DNA of 64,000 nucleotides, taken from the NCBI RefSeq assembly GCF_002286985.1, contig NZ_NSKC01000001.1, positions 310,001 through 374,000 on the forward strand, given 5' to 3'. The notes below the pieces were generated by a model. The model saw only the letters and a program-made list of their open reading frames with translations, was not told the DNA's origin and made no database searches. Below, piece by piece: positions 8,328 to 19,567 of this stretch (the first letter of the stretch is position 1; every line of letters begins with the position of its first letter). The position numbers and the translations under genes are program-made. This DNA is from Halorubrum salipaludis (GTDB lineage: Archaea > Halobacteriota > Halobacteria > Halobacteriales > Haloferacaceae).

Positions 8328-9651
8328 CCCGCTCGTGACCGTCGACGGCCTCGAGAAGTACTACTACGAGAACGACACCCTGCTCGACCGGCTGACCGGC
8401 GCGGAGCGGGAGGCGGTGCGCGCGGTCGACGGCGTCTCCTTCGAGGTCCGCGAGGGCGAGACGCTCGGCGTCGTCGGCGAGTCCGGCTGCGGGAAGTCGA
8501 CGCTCGCGGAGACGCTGATGCGCCTCCGCGAGCCCACCGGCGGCTCCGTGACGTTCGACGGCGACCCCGTCTACGAGCTCTCCGGCGACGACATGGACGC
8601 GTTCAGGCGGCGGGCGCAGGTGATGTTCCAGGACCCGTTCTCCAGTCTGGACCCGCGGATGACCGCCGGCGAGATCATCACGGAACCGCTCGCGATCCAC
8701 GGCGTGGGAACCGGCGCGGAGCGGCGCGAGCGCGCCGAGACCCTCCTAGAGGAGGTGGGGCTCTCCGCCGACCAGATCGACCGGTACCCCCACGAGTTCT
8801 CCGGCGGCCAGCGCCAGCGCATCGGGTTCGCCCGCGCGCTCGCCATCGATCCGGAGTTCGTCGTCCTCGACGAACCGGTGAGCGCGCTCGACGTGAGCGT
8901 GCAGGCGCAGGTGCTGAACCTGCTCGCCGACATGCAGGCGGAACGCGACCTGACGTACCTGTTCATCGCGCACGACCTGTCGGTAGTCCGTCACATCTCC
9001 GATCGGGTCGCCGTGATGTACCTCGGCGAAATCGTCGAGATCGGCCCCACCGAAGAGATCTTCGAGGACCCGCAACACCCGTACACGAAGGCGCTTCTGG
9101 AGTCCGTCCCGCGGGCGGACACCGACGAGCGGGACCGCGTCGTCGAGACGATCCGCGGCGACGTGCCCTCGCCGCGGGACCCCCCCTCGGGCTGCTCGTT
9201 CCGGACGCGGTGTCCGGAGCTTATCCAGCCGCCGTGGCTGGACGCGCCGCAGGCGGCGTTCCGCGAGATCAGCGAGTTCAGGACCCGGATCGAGAACGGC
9301 GACATCGACGTGGACACGCGGTGGGAGCAGGTGGGCGACCCCGACCGCGAGGACCGGGCGGCGTTCGTCGACTCCCTGTACGCCGAGGCGTTCGACGAGG
9401 ACCTCCCCGACGACGACGAGGGGACGGTCCGCGAGGCGATCCGCGCGCTCGCCGACGGTGACCGCGAGGCCGCCGCGGCGACGCTGCGAGAGCGCTATCG
9501 GTCGCCCTGCGAGGCGGTCGATCCCGCGTTACCGGCTGGGGAACACCCCTCCGCGTGCCTGTTGAACGAGCAGCCGGACGACGTGGAGGCGGCCCGCGAG
9601 GAGTGGGAGGCCGACCGCGACGCTCCGGGGGTCGGCGCGTCGTCGCGGTAA
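8320..9651 (+). CDS. dppF: Peptide ABC transporter ATP-binding protein, DppF type
   Basis: A 443-residue ATPase: Walker [10 protein letters not shown] at 53-61, Q-loop [11 protein letters not shown] at 103-113, signature FSGGQ at 160-164, Walker B VVLDEP at 181-186. The C-terminal region has the cysteine motif [10 protein letters not shown]. Beyond the usual DppF end there is an extension ([19 protein letters not shown]) that matches the tail of the fused ATPase at 13942-16653, so the extension is a shared haloarchaeal trait. It completes the five-gene importer. Start ATG overlaps the dppD stop by 8 nt. It converges with the second importer cluster. Confidence 0.9.
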   Translation: MTDPLVTVDGLEKYYYENDTLLDRLTGAEREAVRAVDGVSFEVREGETLGVVGESGCGKSTLAETLMRLREPTGGSVTFDGDPVYELSGDDMDAFRRRAQVMFQDPFSSLDPRMTAGEIITEPLAIHGVGTGAERRERAETLLEEVGLSADQIDRYPHEFSGGQRQRIGFARALAIDPEFVVLDEPVSALDVSVQAQVLNLLADMQAERDLTYLFIAHDLSVVRHISDRVAVMYLGEIVEIGPTEEIFEDPQHPYTKALLESVPRADTDERDRVVETIRGDVPSPRDPPSGCSFRTRCPELIQPPWLDAPQAAFREISEFRTRIENGDIDVDTRWEQVGDPDREDRAAFVDSLYAEAFDEDLPDDDEGTVREAIRALADGDREAAAATLRERYRSPCEAVDPALPAGEHPSACLLNEQPDDVEAAREEWEADRDAPGVGASSR

Positions 9652-9660
9652 CGGGACCGA

Positions 9661-10014
9661 TCAGCCGACCGCGGTTCCGACGATCGGCGCGACGAGCATC
9701 ATCCCGGCGCCGAACCCGCCGATCCGCGCCATCGCGCGTCGCGACCGGCGCTCGGTCCAGCCCGAGTCCGCGTCGAGATGCTCCTGAGCCGCTTCGATCG
9801 CTCGACCGGAGGCGACGGAGCCGGCCCAGCCGAGGAGCGCGAGCCCGAACCAGAGACCGCCGAACGCGAACGCCGTCTCGGCGGCGGAGAGCGGAGCGAA
9901 TCCCCCGACTGCGACCAGCCCGATCACGAGGACCGGCGTCGCGACGGCGCCGACGGCGGCGCCGCCGGCGACGAGCCGCCCGCGATCGCGGACGGCCGAC
10001 GGCACCGGCGACAT
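9661..10014 (-). CDS. Small membrane protein of the second ABC operon
   Basis: A 117-residue protein with three probable TM helices: residues about 12-36 (LVAGGAAVGAVATPVLVIGLVAVGG), about 42-68 (around ETAFAFGGLWFGLALLGWAG), and a C-terminal one (IGGFGAGMMLVAPIVGTAVG). A charged stretch with WTERRSRR lies before the last helix. It begins 3 nt after the stop of the DppC-type permease gene on the same strand, so it is probably co-transcribed as the last operon gene. I do not recognise a function; a transporter accessory role is only an inference from position. Confidence 0.7.
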   Translation of the reverse strand: MSPVPSAVRDRGRLVAGGAAVGAVATPVLVIGLVAVGGFAPLSAAETAFAFGGLWFGLALLGWAGSVASGRAIEAAQEHLDADSGWTERRSRRAMARIGGFGAGMMLVAPIVGTAVG

Positions 10015-10017
10015 CGG

Positions 10018-10947
10018 TCAGTCGACCGCTTCCCGCATGCGGGGGTCAAGCGCGTCCCGCATCCCGTCGCCGAGCAGGTTGAACCCGAGGACGGTCAACG
10101 CGAGGAACAGGCCGGGGAAGAACGACCACCACCAGACGCCGGTGAGCAGTCCCTGACTCACGCCGTTCGAGAGCATGAGCCCCCACGAGGGCGTACCGGC
10201 CGAGGCGCCGAAGCCGAGGAACGACAGGGCGGCGAGGTCGATGATCGCCAGCCCGAAGTTCAGCGTCGACTGGACGGTGATCGGCGCGAGGCAGTTCGGG
10301 AGCACGTGCCTGACGAGCACCCGCGGGTCCGTGGCGCCGAGCGCGACGGTCGCGTCGATGTACTCGTTCTCCAGCACGGTGAGCGCGGCCCCCCGGACGA
10401 CGCGGGCGAACCGCGGCGTGTACACGAGCGTGAGGGCCGCGACCGCCCGCCACAGCCCGAGCTCGTCCGGGAAGATGGAGACGAGCGCGAGCGCCAACAG
10501 CAGCGAGGGGAACGCCAACAGCACGTCCATCGTCCGCATGATCACGTTGTCGGTGATGTCGCCGTAGTAGGCGGCGACGATGCCGAGGCCGACCCCGAGC
10601 ACTGTTGACGCGCCAACGGTCACCGTCCCGAACAGCATCGCGTACCACGCGCCGTACGCGACCCGCGGGAGCAGGGCCCGCGCCTGCCCGTCGGTCCCGA
10701 ACGGGTACTCCAGGCTCGGCGCGGCGCGGTTCGGGTTCGTGCCGAGCTGCGAGCGGGAGATGACCTCCAGATCGAGCGTGAGCCGAGCGTACACGGCGAT
10801 CACGATCATCGCCAGGATGATCGCGAGCCCGGCCAGCGCGAGGCGGTTCGACAGCAGCTGTGAGAGGAACGGCGAGGCGCGGACGCGGTCGACGAGCCCC
10901 CGGCTCGCCGTCTCCGCCTCTCCGTCGGTGAGTGTTTCGGTGCTCAT
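10018..10947 (-). CDS. Peptide ABC transporter permease, DppC type (second system)
   Basis: A 309-residue permease: cytoplasmic N terminus, first TM (LALAGLAIILAMIVIAVYARL), then YPFGTDGQARALLPRVAYG replacing the more usual PLGTD-GRD motif, and an EAA loop (YIDATVALGATDPRVLVRHVLPN). It ends with a typical GDGMRDALDPR tail. The Asp-Arg pair of the LGTDxxGRD motif is altered here (GTDGQARAL), an unusual but tolerable variation. ATG at 10947 overlaps the TGA of the DppB-type gene by 4 nt (ATGA). Its partner permease, receptor and ATPase lie upstream on the same strand. Confidence 0.88.
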   Translation of the reverse strand: MSTETLTDGEAETASRGLVDRVRASPFLSQLLSNRLALAGLAIILAMIVIAVYARLTLDLEVISRSQLGTNPNRAAPSLEYPFGTDGQARALLPRVAYGAWYAMLFGTVTVGASTVLGVGLGIVAAYYGDITDNVIMRTMDVLLAFPSLLLALALVSIFPDELGLWRAVAALTLVYTPRFARVVRGAALTVLENEYIDATVALGATDPRVLVRHVLPNCLAPITVQSTLNFGLAIIDLAALSFLGFGASAGTPSWGLMLSNGVSQGLLTGVWWWSFFPGLFLALTVLGFNLLGDGMRDALDPRMREAVD

Positions 10948-11963
10948 TGTTGGATCCTCGGATCGAGGTACGAGTAGGTCACGTCGACGACGAGGTTCAC
11001 CAAGGTGAACAGGAACGCGAACGTCAGGACGGTTCCCTGAACGATCGGGTAGTCGCCGACCTCGATCGCCTCGACGAGGAGGGTACCGATGCCACCGATC
11101 GCGAACACGGTCTCGGTCAGCACCGCCCCGCCGAGGAGCCCGCCGAACTGGATCCCGATGATCGTGACGACCGGGATCAGCGCGTTACGGAACCCGTGTT
11201 TCAGCACGGTGATCTTCGCGCCCTGCCCCTTCGCGCGGGCGGTGCGCATGTAGTCCTGCCTGACGACCTCCAGCATCGACGAGCGCATCATCCGCGAGAT
11301 GAGCGCCATCGAGTACACGCCGATCACGAGCGACGGCAGAAGCATGTGCCTGACCGCCGAGCGGAACATCTCCCAGTCGCCGGCGATCAGCGTGTCGATC
11401 GTCACCATCCCGGTGACCCGGATCGCAGCGACGTTGTAGGTCGACGAGATCCGGCCGCTGGTCGGGAGGATCCCGAGCACCTGCGCAAAAAGCAGGATCA
11501 GCAGCGGACCGCTCCAGAAGATCGGGACGCTGATTCCGGTGAGCGCGCCGACGCGGGTGGCGTGGTCGGTGATCGTGTCCTGTTTCACCGCGCTCAACAC
11601 GCCTAGCGGGATGCCGAACAGGATCCCGAACAGCTGGCCGTACAGGGCCAGTTCGAGCGTGACGGGCAGGGTGTCCGCGAGCACCTCCCGGACGGAGGTG
11701 TTCCGGTTGATGACGTACGACTCCCCGAAGTCGAACTGCGCGACGTTGCCGAGGAAGTCGATGTACTGGACCCAGATCGGGTCGTTGAGCCCGAGGTCGG
11801 CGCGGATGCGCTCGACGAACTCCTGGCTCGCGCGCTCCCCGGCGATCGTGAGCGCCGGGTCGCCCGGCGAGAGGTGGAGGATCGAGAAGACCAGCGTCGC
11901 CACTCCGATGAGCACCGGGACGAGCAACAGCAGCCGCTTGAGTACGAATCGCTTTGGAAACAT
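10944..11963 (-). CDS. Peptide ABC transporter permease, DppB type (second system)
   Basis: A 339-residue permease of the same length as the first system's DppB. Hallmarks are the N-terminal TM (RLLLLVPVLIGVATLVFSI), the LSPGDPALTIAG motif, GLNDPIWVQYIDFLGNVAQ, and an EAA loop (YMRTARAKGQGAKITVLKHGFRN). It ends in a DPRIQ-type tail. It follows the receptor gene by 24 nt and overlaps the DppC-type gene by 4 nt, so the three are one transcript unit. Substrate is inferred as peptides from family membership only. Confidence 0.9.
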   Translation of the reverse strand: MFPKRFVLKRLLLLVPVLIGVATLVFSILHLSPGDPALTIAGERASQEFVERIRADLGLNDPIWVQYIDFLGNVAQFDFGESYVINRNTSVREVLADTLPVTLELALYGQLFGILFGIPLGVLSAVKQDTITDHATRVGALTGISVPIFWSGPLLILLFAQVLGILPTSGRISSTYNVAAIRVTGMVTIDTLIAGDWEMFRSAVRHMLLPSLVIGVYSMALISRMMRSSMLEVVRQDYMRTARAKGQGAKITVLKHGFRNALIPVVTIIGIQFGGLLGGAVLTETVFAIGGIGTLLVEAIEVGDYPIVQGTVLTFAFLFTLVNLVVDVTYSYLDPRIQQ

Positions 11964-11987
11964 CGAGGGGGTGAAGTGGCCGGTCGG

Positions 11988-13718
11988 CTACTCCAGCGAG
12001 ACCAGGTTCAGGTACGGACCGCTGATCGCGGCGATCTGGAACCCGCTGACCCTGTTCGCGACGCCGCGGAGCTCCTCAGCGTAGTCCATGTACACCCACG
12101 GCGCCTCGTCGTGGGCGACTTCCATCGCGTCGTTGTACAGGTCGACGCGGTCGCTCTCGTCGGTCGTCTGCTGGGCCTCCTCGACCAGGTCCATGTACTC
12201 TCGGTTCGCCCACGCCGAGCGGTTGCTCGTGTTGTACCCCTCGGCGTCGAAGCTCACCCAGTCCTCTCCCTCGGTGAGCTCGCTCTCCTCGACCTGCGGG
12301 TGGAGGAGGACGTACGCGAAGTTGTCCGGGTCCGCGTTGTCGGTGTACCACCCGAGGAAACACGCGTCGTGACGGCCCTGCGCGGTGTACTCGAGGTACG
12401 GCGAGAACGACTGCTGGTTGATCTCCACGTCAATACCGATCTCACCGAGGTTGGACGCGACGGTCTCGGCGGTCTGGATCGGCGAGGGGTTGTATCCGCG
12501 GGGGTTCTGGAACGTCGCCAGCTCGAAGGAGAACCCGTCGCCGTAGCCGGCCTCCTCGAGCAGGCTCTGGGCCTGCTCGGGGTCGTACTCGTACGGGTCG
12601 AGGTCGTCGTTGTGCCCCAGCACGTTCGGCGGCAGCGGCTGGCTGGCCTCCGTCGCGAATCCGGAGTAGATCTCGTTGACGATCGCCTCGGTGTTGATCG
12701 CGTGGCTGATCGCCTGCCGGACGCGGCGGTCCTGGAACTCCTCGACCGCCGCGATGTTGAACGCCATGTAGCCGATGTTGATCCCCTCGGTGCGGACCAG
12801 TTCGGCGTTGTCGTAGCCGTCGACCTGCTGAGAGGACTGCGCGCCGAGCCCGTCGATGATGTCGAGCTCCCCGCTTCCGAGCGACTGCGCCCGGGTGGAG
12901 TTCTCGCCGACCGTGACGAACACGACCTCGTCGACGTTCGGGCCCTCGCCCCAGTAGTCGTCGTACGCGGCGAGCCGGACCTGCTCGTTGGAGTCGTCGA
13001 GCGTGTCGAGCTCGAACGGCCCCGTCCCGACCGCGTTCTCGGAGAGGTCGGTGCCGTACTCCTCGATGGCGGCCTCGGAGTGGACCGCGGCCGCGAACAT
13101 CGCCAGGTTCCGCAGGAACGGCGCGTACGTCTGGGTGAGCTGGATCGTCAGCTCGTAGTCGCCGTCGACCTGGATCTCGTCGATCCAGCTGCCGAGCGTG
13201 AAGGGGCCGTACGCGGAGACGTAGTCGTCGCCGGCGTAGTACTCGTACTCAGAGTCGACGAAGCGGCGGTACGTCGCCACGAAGTCCTGTGCGGTGAACT
13301 CCTCGCCGTTGTGGAAGGTGACCCCCTCCTTCAGCGTAAGCGACGCCGTCTGGCCGTCGAGCGAGTAGTCGGACGCGAGCCCGTCGGTGAGCGTCGATTC
13401 GCCCGGCTCGAAGTTGATGAGCGTGTCGTAGATCTGCTCGGTGACCTTGGCGACCTCGCCGCTCGTGCTGTTCTGGAAGTCCAGCGTCGGCGAGTGGCTC
13501 CCCCGGCCGTACCGAAGCAGGCTCGTTTCGTCGCCGCCGTCGGAGCCGTCCGACCCGTCGGAGCCGTCCGATCCATCGGACCCGTCGGAGCCGTCCGACC
13601 CGTCCGAACCGTCAGAATCGCCGTTTCCGGAACACCCGGCGAGACCGACCGTAACCGCGGCGCCACCGGCGGCACCGAGGAACTTACGCCGTGAAACGTT
13701 CGTGTCGCGGGATGACAT
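11988..13718 (-). CDS. Peptide ABC transporter substrate-binding lipoprotein (second system)
   Basis: A 576-residue receptor. Tat motif SRRKFLGAAGG, lipobox LAGC with Cys29, then a low-complexity linker of repeated GSD triplets to about residue 60 (nt 13540-13620). The mature fold has the normal family 5 order: KEGVTFHNGEEF near residue 130, and the closing APWVYMDY segment at 539-546 followed by VSGFQIA. It therefore serves as an internal control for the rearranged receptor at 3246-4904. It has its own promoter (TTTATACT at 13742-13749), although the fused ATPase gene upstream ends only about 220 nt before it. Confidence 0.92.
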   Translation of the reverse strand: MSSRDTNVSRRKFLGAAGGAAVTVGLAGCSGNGDSDGSDGSDGSDGSDGSDGSDGSDGSDGGDETSLLRYGRGSHSPTLDFQNSTSGEVAKVTEQIYDTLINFEPGESTLTDGLASDYSLDGQTASLTLKEGVTFHNGEEFTAQDFVATYRRFVDSEYEYYAGDDYVSAYGPFTLGSWIDEIQVDGDYELTIQLTQTYAPFLRNLAMFAAAVHSEAAIEEYGTDLSENAVGTGPFELDTLDDSNEQVRLAAYDDYWGEGPNVDEVVFVTVGENSTRAQSLGSGELDIIDGLGAQSSQQVDGYDNAELVRTEGINIGYMAFNIAAVEEFQDRRVRQAISHAINTEAIVNEIYSGFATEASQPLPPNVLGHNDDLDPYEYDPEQAQSLLEEAGYGDGFSFELATFQNPRGYNPSPIQTAETVASNLGEIGIDVEINQQSFSPYLEYTAQGRHDACFLGWYTDNADPDNFAYVLLHPQVEESELTEGEDWVSFDAEGYNTSNRSAWANREYMDLVEEAQQTTDESDRVDLYNDAMEVAHDEAPWVYMDYAEELRGVANRVSGFQIAAISGPYLNLVSLE

Positions 13719-13741
13719 AGATCGAATCTGAACACTTGCCA

Positions 13742-13777
13742 GTATAAACCTACCGAACGAACCGGCAGGAATATTCC
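13742..13777 (-). promoter_or_regulatory. Promoter of second receptor gene with 10-bp palindrome
   Basis: Read on the minus strand, TTTATACT (13742-13749) is centred about 27 nt before ATG 13718, giving a leaderless transcript. About 20 bp further upstream is the perfect palindrome GGAATATTCC (13768-13777), in the position of an operator or activator site. The rest of 13778-13941, between this promoter and the upstream ATPase stop, shows no gene. Confidence 0.6.
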
Positions 13778-13941
13778 GATTCGAACTATATCTGACCTTA
13801 CGGTTTCGATCCGGGTTACCCGCGAGCCGTTCGGCTCGTCAGTCTCGTCGTCGCCTCATTCGCCATCTCGCCACGTCGCGCCGCCGAGCAGCGCTGGAAC
13901 GGATCGATCGAGAGCGTGACAGATCTGTCCGGCGGTAAAAT

Positions 13942-16653
<2,712 letters not shown>

Positions 16654-16678
16654 GTGGCGATTTTCTGACCGTCTATGG

Positions 16679-16686
16679 ATATACTT
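16679..16686 (-). promoter_or_regulatory. TATA box of fused ABC ATPase gene
   Basis: AAGTATAT on the minus strand, centred about 29 nt before ATG 16653. The 107-bp divergent interval 16654-16760 also has to serve the plus-strand gene at 16761, for which CCTTTACC at about 16729-16736 is the best TATA candidate. The second paralogue of that gene (2638-3093) has a similar TTTACC box. Confidence 0.55.
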
Positions 16687-16760
16687 TTGCCTTCGGTCGT
16701 CGACCGATCGCCGGCCGTCAGGAGGGAACCTTTACCCGCCGTCGACCGCCTACGCCGTGC

Positions 16761-17261
16761 ATGGACGTCGAAGAGCATCCGCTCGCGGACGACGACGACG
16801 CGTGGACGACGGTCATCGAGGAGTGCCGCGCGACCGCCGAGGAGTACCGGGAACGGGGGTGGACGGCGTTCGCTCCGATCCCCGGCGACGTGGTTCCGCT
16901 CCCCGCGCCGGGCGACTCCGCCGACGAGAAGGTGGGCCTCGACGTGTTGCTGTCGGGCGAGGAGTTCGACCGCCTCGCGGAGCTGGTAGAGACCGACGAG
17001 TTCGACGAGTTCGAGGCGTTCCGGGCCCACGAGAACGGAATCGTCTATCTGACGCTGGTGTTCCGGGCGACGGCGAGCCAGACCGCGCTCTGTCTCCCGC
17101 TGTACTACCGGGTCGTCGAGGCGGACCGCATGCTCGATCGCGTCCGGGCCGGCGACGCGATGACCACGTACGTCCACCCCCTCTCCGGCGACGAGCGGCT
17201 CGAGTTCGACCACGAGGATCCCACCCCGCTGTTCCCGCCGCAGGACACCGGGGACGCCTAG
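16761..17261 (+). CDS. Uncharacterised haloarchaeal protein, paralogue of the protein at 2638-3093
   Basis: A 166-residue soluble acidic protein. It shares with the 2638-3093 protein the AEEYRERGW and PGDV motifs near the N terminus, a central hydrophobic segment (IVYLTLVFRATASQTALCLPLYY here, IYRLVVAENATDEIAVCVPTFV there), and an ending with EFDHEDPTPLF against EFAVDDPEIFF. Start ATG 16761 is supported by the paralogue alignment and by a TTTACC box 28 nt upstream. It is divergent from the fused ATPase gene, as its paralogue is divergent from the first ABC operon. Function is unknown; repeated linkage to peptide importers suggests a related role. Confidence 0.78.
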   Translation: MDVEEHPLADDDDAWTTVIEECRATAEEYRERGWTAFAPIPGDVVPLPAPGDSADEKVGLDVLLSGEEFDRLAELVETDEFDEFEAFRAHENGIVYLTLVFRATASQTALCLPLYYRVVEADRMLDRVRAGDAMTTYVHPLSGDERLEFDHEDPTPLFPPQDTGDA

Positions 17262-17276
17262 CTGGCCGTCGCTCTC

Positions 17277-18119
17277 CTACCGCTCGCGGACGACCACGAA
17301 CTCCGCCAGGTCGCGGAGGTACTCGATCGCCTCCGTCTCCGGCGGGTCGGCGTCGTCGAGCGCGGCCAAGGCGAGCTCGGACTGCTCGCGGGCGCGCTCG
17401 TCGATCTCCTCGGGCGACAGCGACGTGACCTGCAGGACCGAGGGCCGGTCCATCTCCGCGTCCTGCCCGGTCGGCTTGCCCAGGTCGTCGGCGTCGGCGG
17501 TCGCGTCGAGCACGTCGTCGCGCATCTGGAAGGCGACGCCGACGCGCTCGGCGTACTCGCCGAACGACTCGACCGCGTCGGGGTCGGCGCCGCCGGCGAT
17601 CGCCCCCAGCTCGGCGGCCGCCCGGAACAGCGCGCCGGTCTTCCGGCGGGCGAGTTCCATGTACTCGGCCTCGGTGGTGGGACGGGCGGCCAGCTCGGTG
17701 GCCTCGCCCTCTCCGAGCTCGACCAGCGCCTCGGCGACGGTCCGCATCGCGCGCGGCTCGGCGGAGAAAAGCGCGAACGCCTCGCCGAGGAGCCCGTCGC
17801 TGGCGATGATCGCCGGCCCGTAGCCGTACTCGGCCCACGCCGAGGGCGTGCCGCGGCGGACCTCGGAGCGGTCGATGATGTCGTCGATCACGAGCGACGC
17901 GTTGTGGACGAACTCGACCCCGGCCGCGAAGTCGACGGCGGCGTCGGGGTCGCCGTCGAACGCCTCGCAGGCGAGGATCGTCACGGCGGGGCGGACTCGC
18001 TTGCCGCCGGCGAGGACGACGTGGCCGACCTCCGCGGACAGCTCGTCGGGTTCGACCTCGTCGATGACGGCCTCCAGCCGGTCCTCGACCAGCGCGACCC
18101 GGCGCTCCAGGTACTCCAT
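17277..18119 (-). CDS. Short-form polyprenyl (isoprenyl) diphosphate synthase
   Basis: A 280-residue all-helical prenyltransferase. First aspartate-rich motif DDIID at 79-83 (NASLVIDDIIDRSEVRRG), second DDVLD at 201-205 preceded by FQMR and followed by DDLGKPTGQD. The GGKRVRP motif for substrate binding is at 38-44. It should condense isopentenyl diphosphate with allylic diphosphates, giving precursors of archaeal lipids or quinones. It is shorter than the common roughly 350-residue enzyme, mainly in the last third, so chain-length specificity cannot be called. It lies just downstream of, and tail-to-tail with, the 16761 gene. Confidence 0.88.
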   Translation of the reverse strand: MEYLERRVALVEDRLEAVIDEVEPDELSAEVGHVVLAGGKRVRPAVTILACEAFDGDPDAAVDFAAGVEFVHNASLVIDDIIDRSEVRRGTPSAWAEYGYGPAIIASDGLLGEAFALFSAEPRAMRTVAEALVELGEGEATELAARPTTEAEYMELARRKTGALFRAAAELGAIAGGADPDAVESFGEYAERVGVAFQMRDDVLDATADADDLGKPTGQDAEMDRPSVLQVTSLSPEEIDERAREQSELALAALDDADPPETEAIEYLRDLAEFVVVRER

Positions 18120-18177
18120 CTATTACCCGGAGGGACCCGCCGCGCAAAGGCCTAACGGAACGTCGACCGGCCTCGGA

Positions 18178-18846
18178 TCACTGAAACTCGATCCCGAGGT
18201 CGTGAAGCCCGTCGTTGTGCTCCGCGACGTTGATCAGAAGCGGCGTGAGCGCCTCGATCTCGGGGGCGTTGGCGACGCCGCCGGCGTCGAGCGCGCGCAG
18301 CCCCTCGATCCCCTCGGCGATGTCGGCCACGGTCGCCTTCGCGTCCTCGTCGTCGCCGATCACGAGCGTGTCGATCCCGAGGTCGGCGTCGAGGTTCGCG
18401 AGGCGGGCGGCCGCGAGGTTGTGGAACGCGCCGACGACGGCGACCCCCTCGGGCGCGGCGTCCGCCGCGATCCGCGTCACCGAGCCGGCGCCGGGCCTGT
18501 GGTAGTGGAACCCCTCGTCGTCGCGTTTCATCCCGGTGGCCGGCGAGACGAGCACGTCGCCGGGGACGAGCTCGTCCGCGATCGCCTCGACGGTGTCGCC
18601 GATATGGTACGGCGGGACCGCGAGCACGACCACGTCGGCCTCGGCGGCGACGACCTCGTTCTCGGCGCCCTCGACCGCGGCGTCGAGGCCGCGGCTGTCG
18701 AGCTCGGTGGTGTACTCCTCGGCCTTGGTCTCCGCCTTCTCCGCGTCGCGCGACCCGATCGCGACCGCGTGGGGGGTGTCGGCCGCGAGCCGGAGCGCGA
18801 GCCCCTGCCCGATGTCGCCCGTGCCGCCGAGTATCGCGATTTGCAT
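18178..18846 (-). CDS. npdG: F420-dependent NADP reductase
   Basis: A 222-residue Rossmann protein of the NpdG family, which moves hydride between reduced coenzyme F420 and NADP. The nucleotide loop is GGTGDIGQG at 7-15; SRDAEKA then fits recognition of the NADP 2'-phosphate, and VVLAVPPYH follows the fourth strand. The conserved middle VSPATGMKRDDEGFHYHRP and late GAFHNLAAARL are typical of this family. It is on the same strand as the prenyl synthase gene that follows about 58 nt downstream. Start ATG 18846 fits the Rossmann beginning MQIAILGG. Confidence 0.9.
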   Translation of the reverse strand: MQIAILGGTGDIGQGLALRLAADTPHAVAIGSRDAEKAETKAEEYTTELDSRGLDAAVEGAENEVVAAEADVVVLAVPPYHIGDTVEAIADELVPGDVLVSPATGMKRDDEGFHYHRPGAGSVTRIAADAAPEGVAVVGAFHNLAAARLANLDADLGIDTLVIGDDEDAKATVADIAEGIEGLRALDAGGVANAPEIEALTPLLINVAEHNDGLHDLGIEFQ

Positions 18847-18947
18847 ACGGTCAGTCGGGTCGCTCGCGACTTCAGGGTTGCGTGACCGGCCGTCCTCGCC
18901 ACCGCCTGAGCGGTACGCTCTTGCGGGAGCGCGCAGAGGCGACGCCC

Positions 18948-19253
18948 ATGGACGAGCAGGACCGCGTGGCCGCGTTCGTCGACGAGCACGACCTCGACGC
19001 CGACCTCCCGTACCGCGTCCTCGATCTGGAGAGCGAGGTCGGGGAGATCGCCAAGGAGGTGACGGCGTCCACCGACTACGGCGCCGCGCCCGCGGAGGTC
19101 TCGATCGCGCCCGACGAGATCGGCGACGCCCTCTTCGCGCTGCTCGCGCTCGCGGACGCGACGGGCGTCGACGCCGGCGACGCGCTCGACGAGTCGCTGG
19201 CGAAGTACCGGTCTCGGATCGACGAGTCGGGCGACGCGGGCTCCGGACGCTGA
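18948..19253 (+). CDS. MazG-like nucleotide pyrophosphohydrolase
   Basis: A 101-residue all-helical protein. The all-alpha NTP pyrophosphohydrolase signature is seen as ESEVGEIAKEV (metal-binding EExxE-like helix) and, about 30 residues later, DEIGDALFALLALAD (second acidic helix). Such proteins hydrolyse non-canonical or surplus nucleoside triphosphates to monophosphates. I chose ATG 18948 because the family begins just before the first helix; the frame continues 22 codons upstream with unlikely content. It is divergent from npdG. Confidence 0.8.
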   Translation: MDEQDRVAAFVDEHDLDADLPYRVLDLESEVGEIAKEVTASTDYGAAPAEVSIAPDEIGDALFALLALADATGVDAGDALDESLAKYRSRIDESGDAGSGR

Positions 19254-19326
19254 CCGGACCGAGCGTCCTGCGCTCCCGTCTCAGTGACCGATCTCCCGTC
19301 TCAGTGGCCGAACCCCCGTACCGCGA

Positions 19327-19515
19327 TCACTCTGCCGCCTCCTCGCGCCGATCGAGCGCGCCGTTGATCGCCAGCGGCACGACGACCCCGCCGCCGAGAA
19401 GCAGCGCGAGGGGCGCCCACTCGGGAGACGACGCGTTCAGCGACTCGAGGAGGAGGGCGGCGGCGAGCGTGAGGGCGATACACGTCCCGATGACGGCGTT
19501 CTCGCGGGAGACCAT
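19327..19515 (-). CDS. Small two-helix membrane protein
   Basis: A 62-residue protein from ATG 19515 (MVSRENAVIG). Two hydrophobic helices: about 6-24 (AVIGTCIALTLAAALLLESL) and about 32-50 (APLALLLGGGVVVPLAINGA), then a charged tail DRREEAAE. A TTG 27 nt upstream is a less likely start. It lies about 50 nt downstream of no obvious partner: the MazG-like gene is convergent with it, and the cobalamin operon ends just upstream on the same strand. No function can be assigned. Confidence 0.6.
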   Translation of the reverse strand: MVSRENAVIGTCIALTLAAALLLESLNASSPEWAPLALLLGGGVVVPLAINGALDRREEAAE

Positions 19516-19567
19516 GCGCGGTCCGTCGGTCGCGTCGACCAAATCGGTTCCGCCCGATCGGCCGTGA

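Noticed and set aside
13540-13620. Tandem repeat as a mobile or CRISPR-like element
   Set aside because: It encodes the Gly-Ser-Asp linker of the receptor lipoprotein; such linkers are usual after haloarchaeal lipoboxes.
11874-13694. Long plus-strand open frame opposite the second receptor gene
   Set aside because: It is antisense to a clear Tat-lipobox receptor and has the Val/Arg/Asp-rich composition that GC-rich genes produce on their complement.
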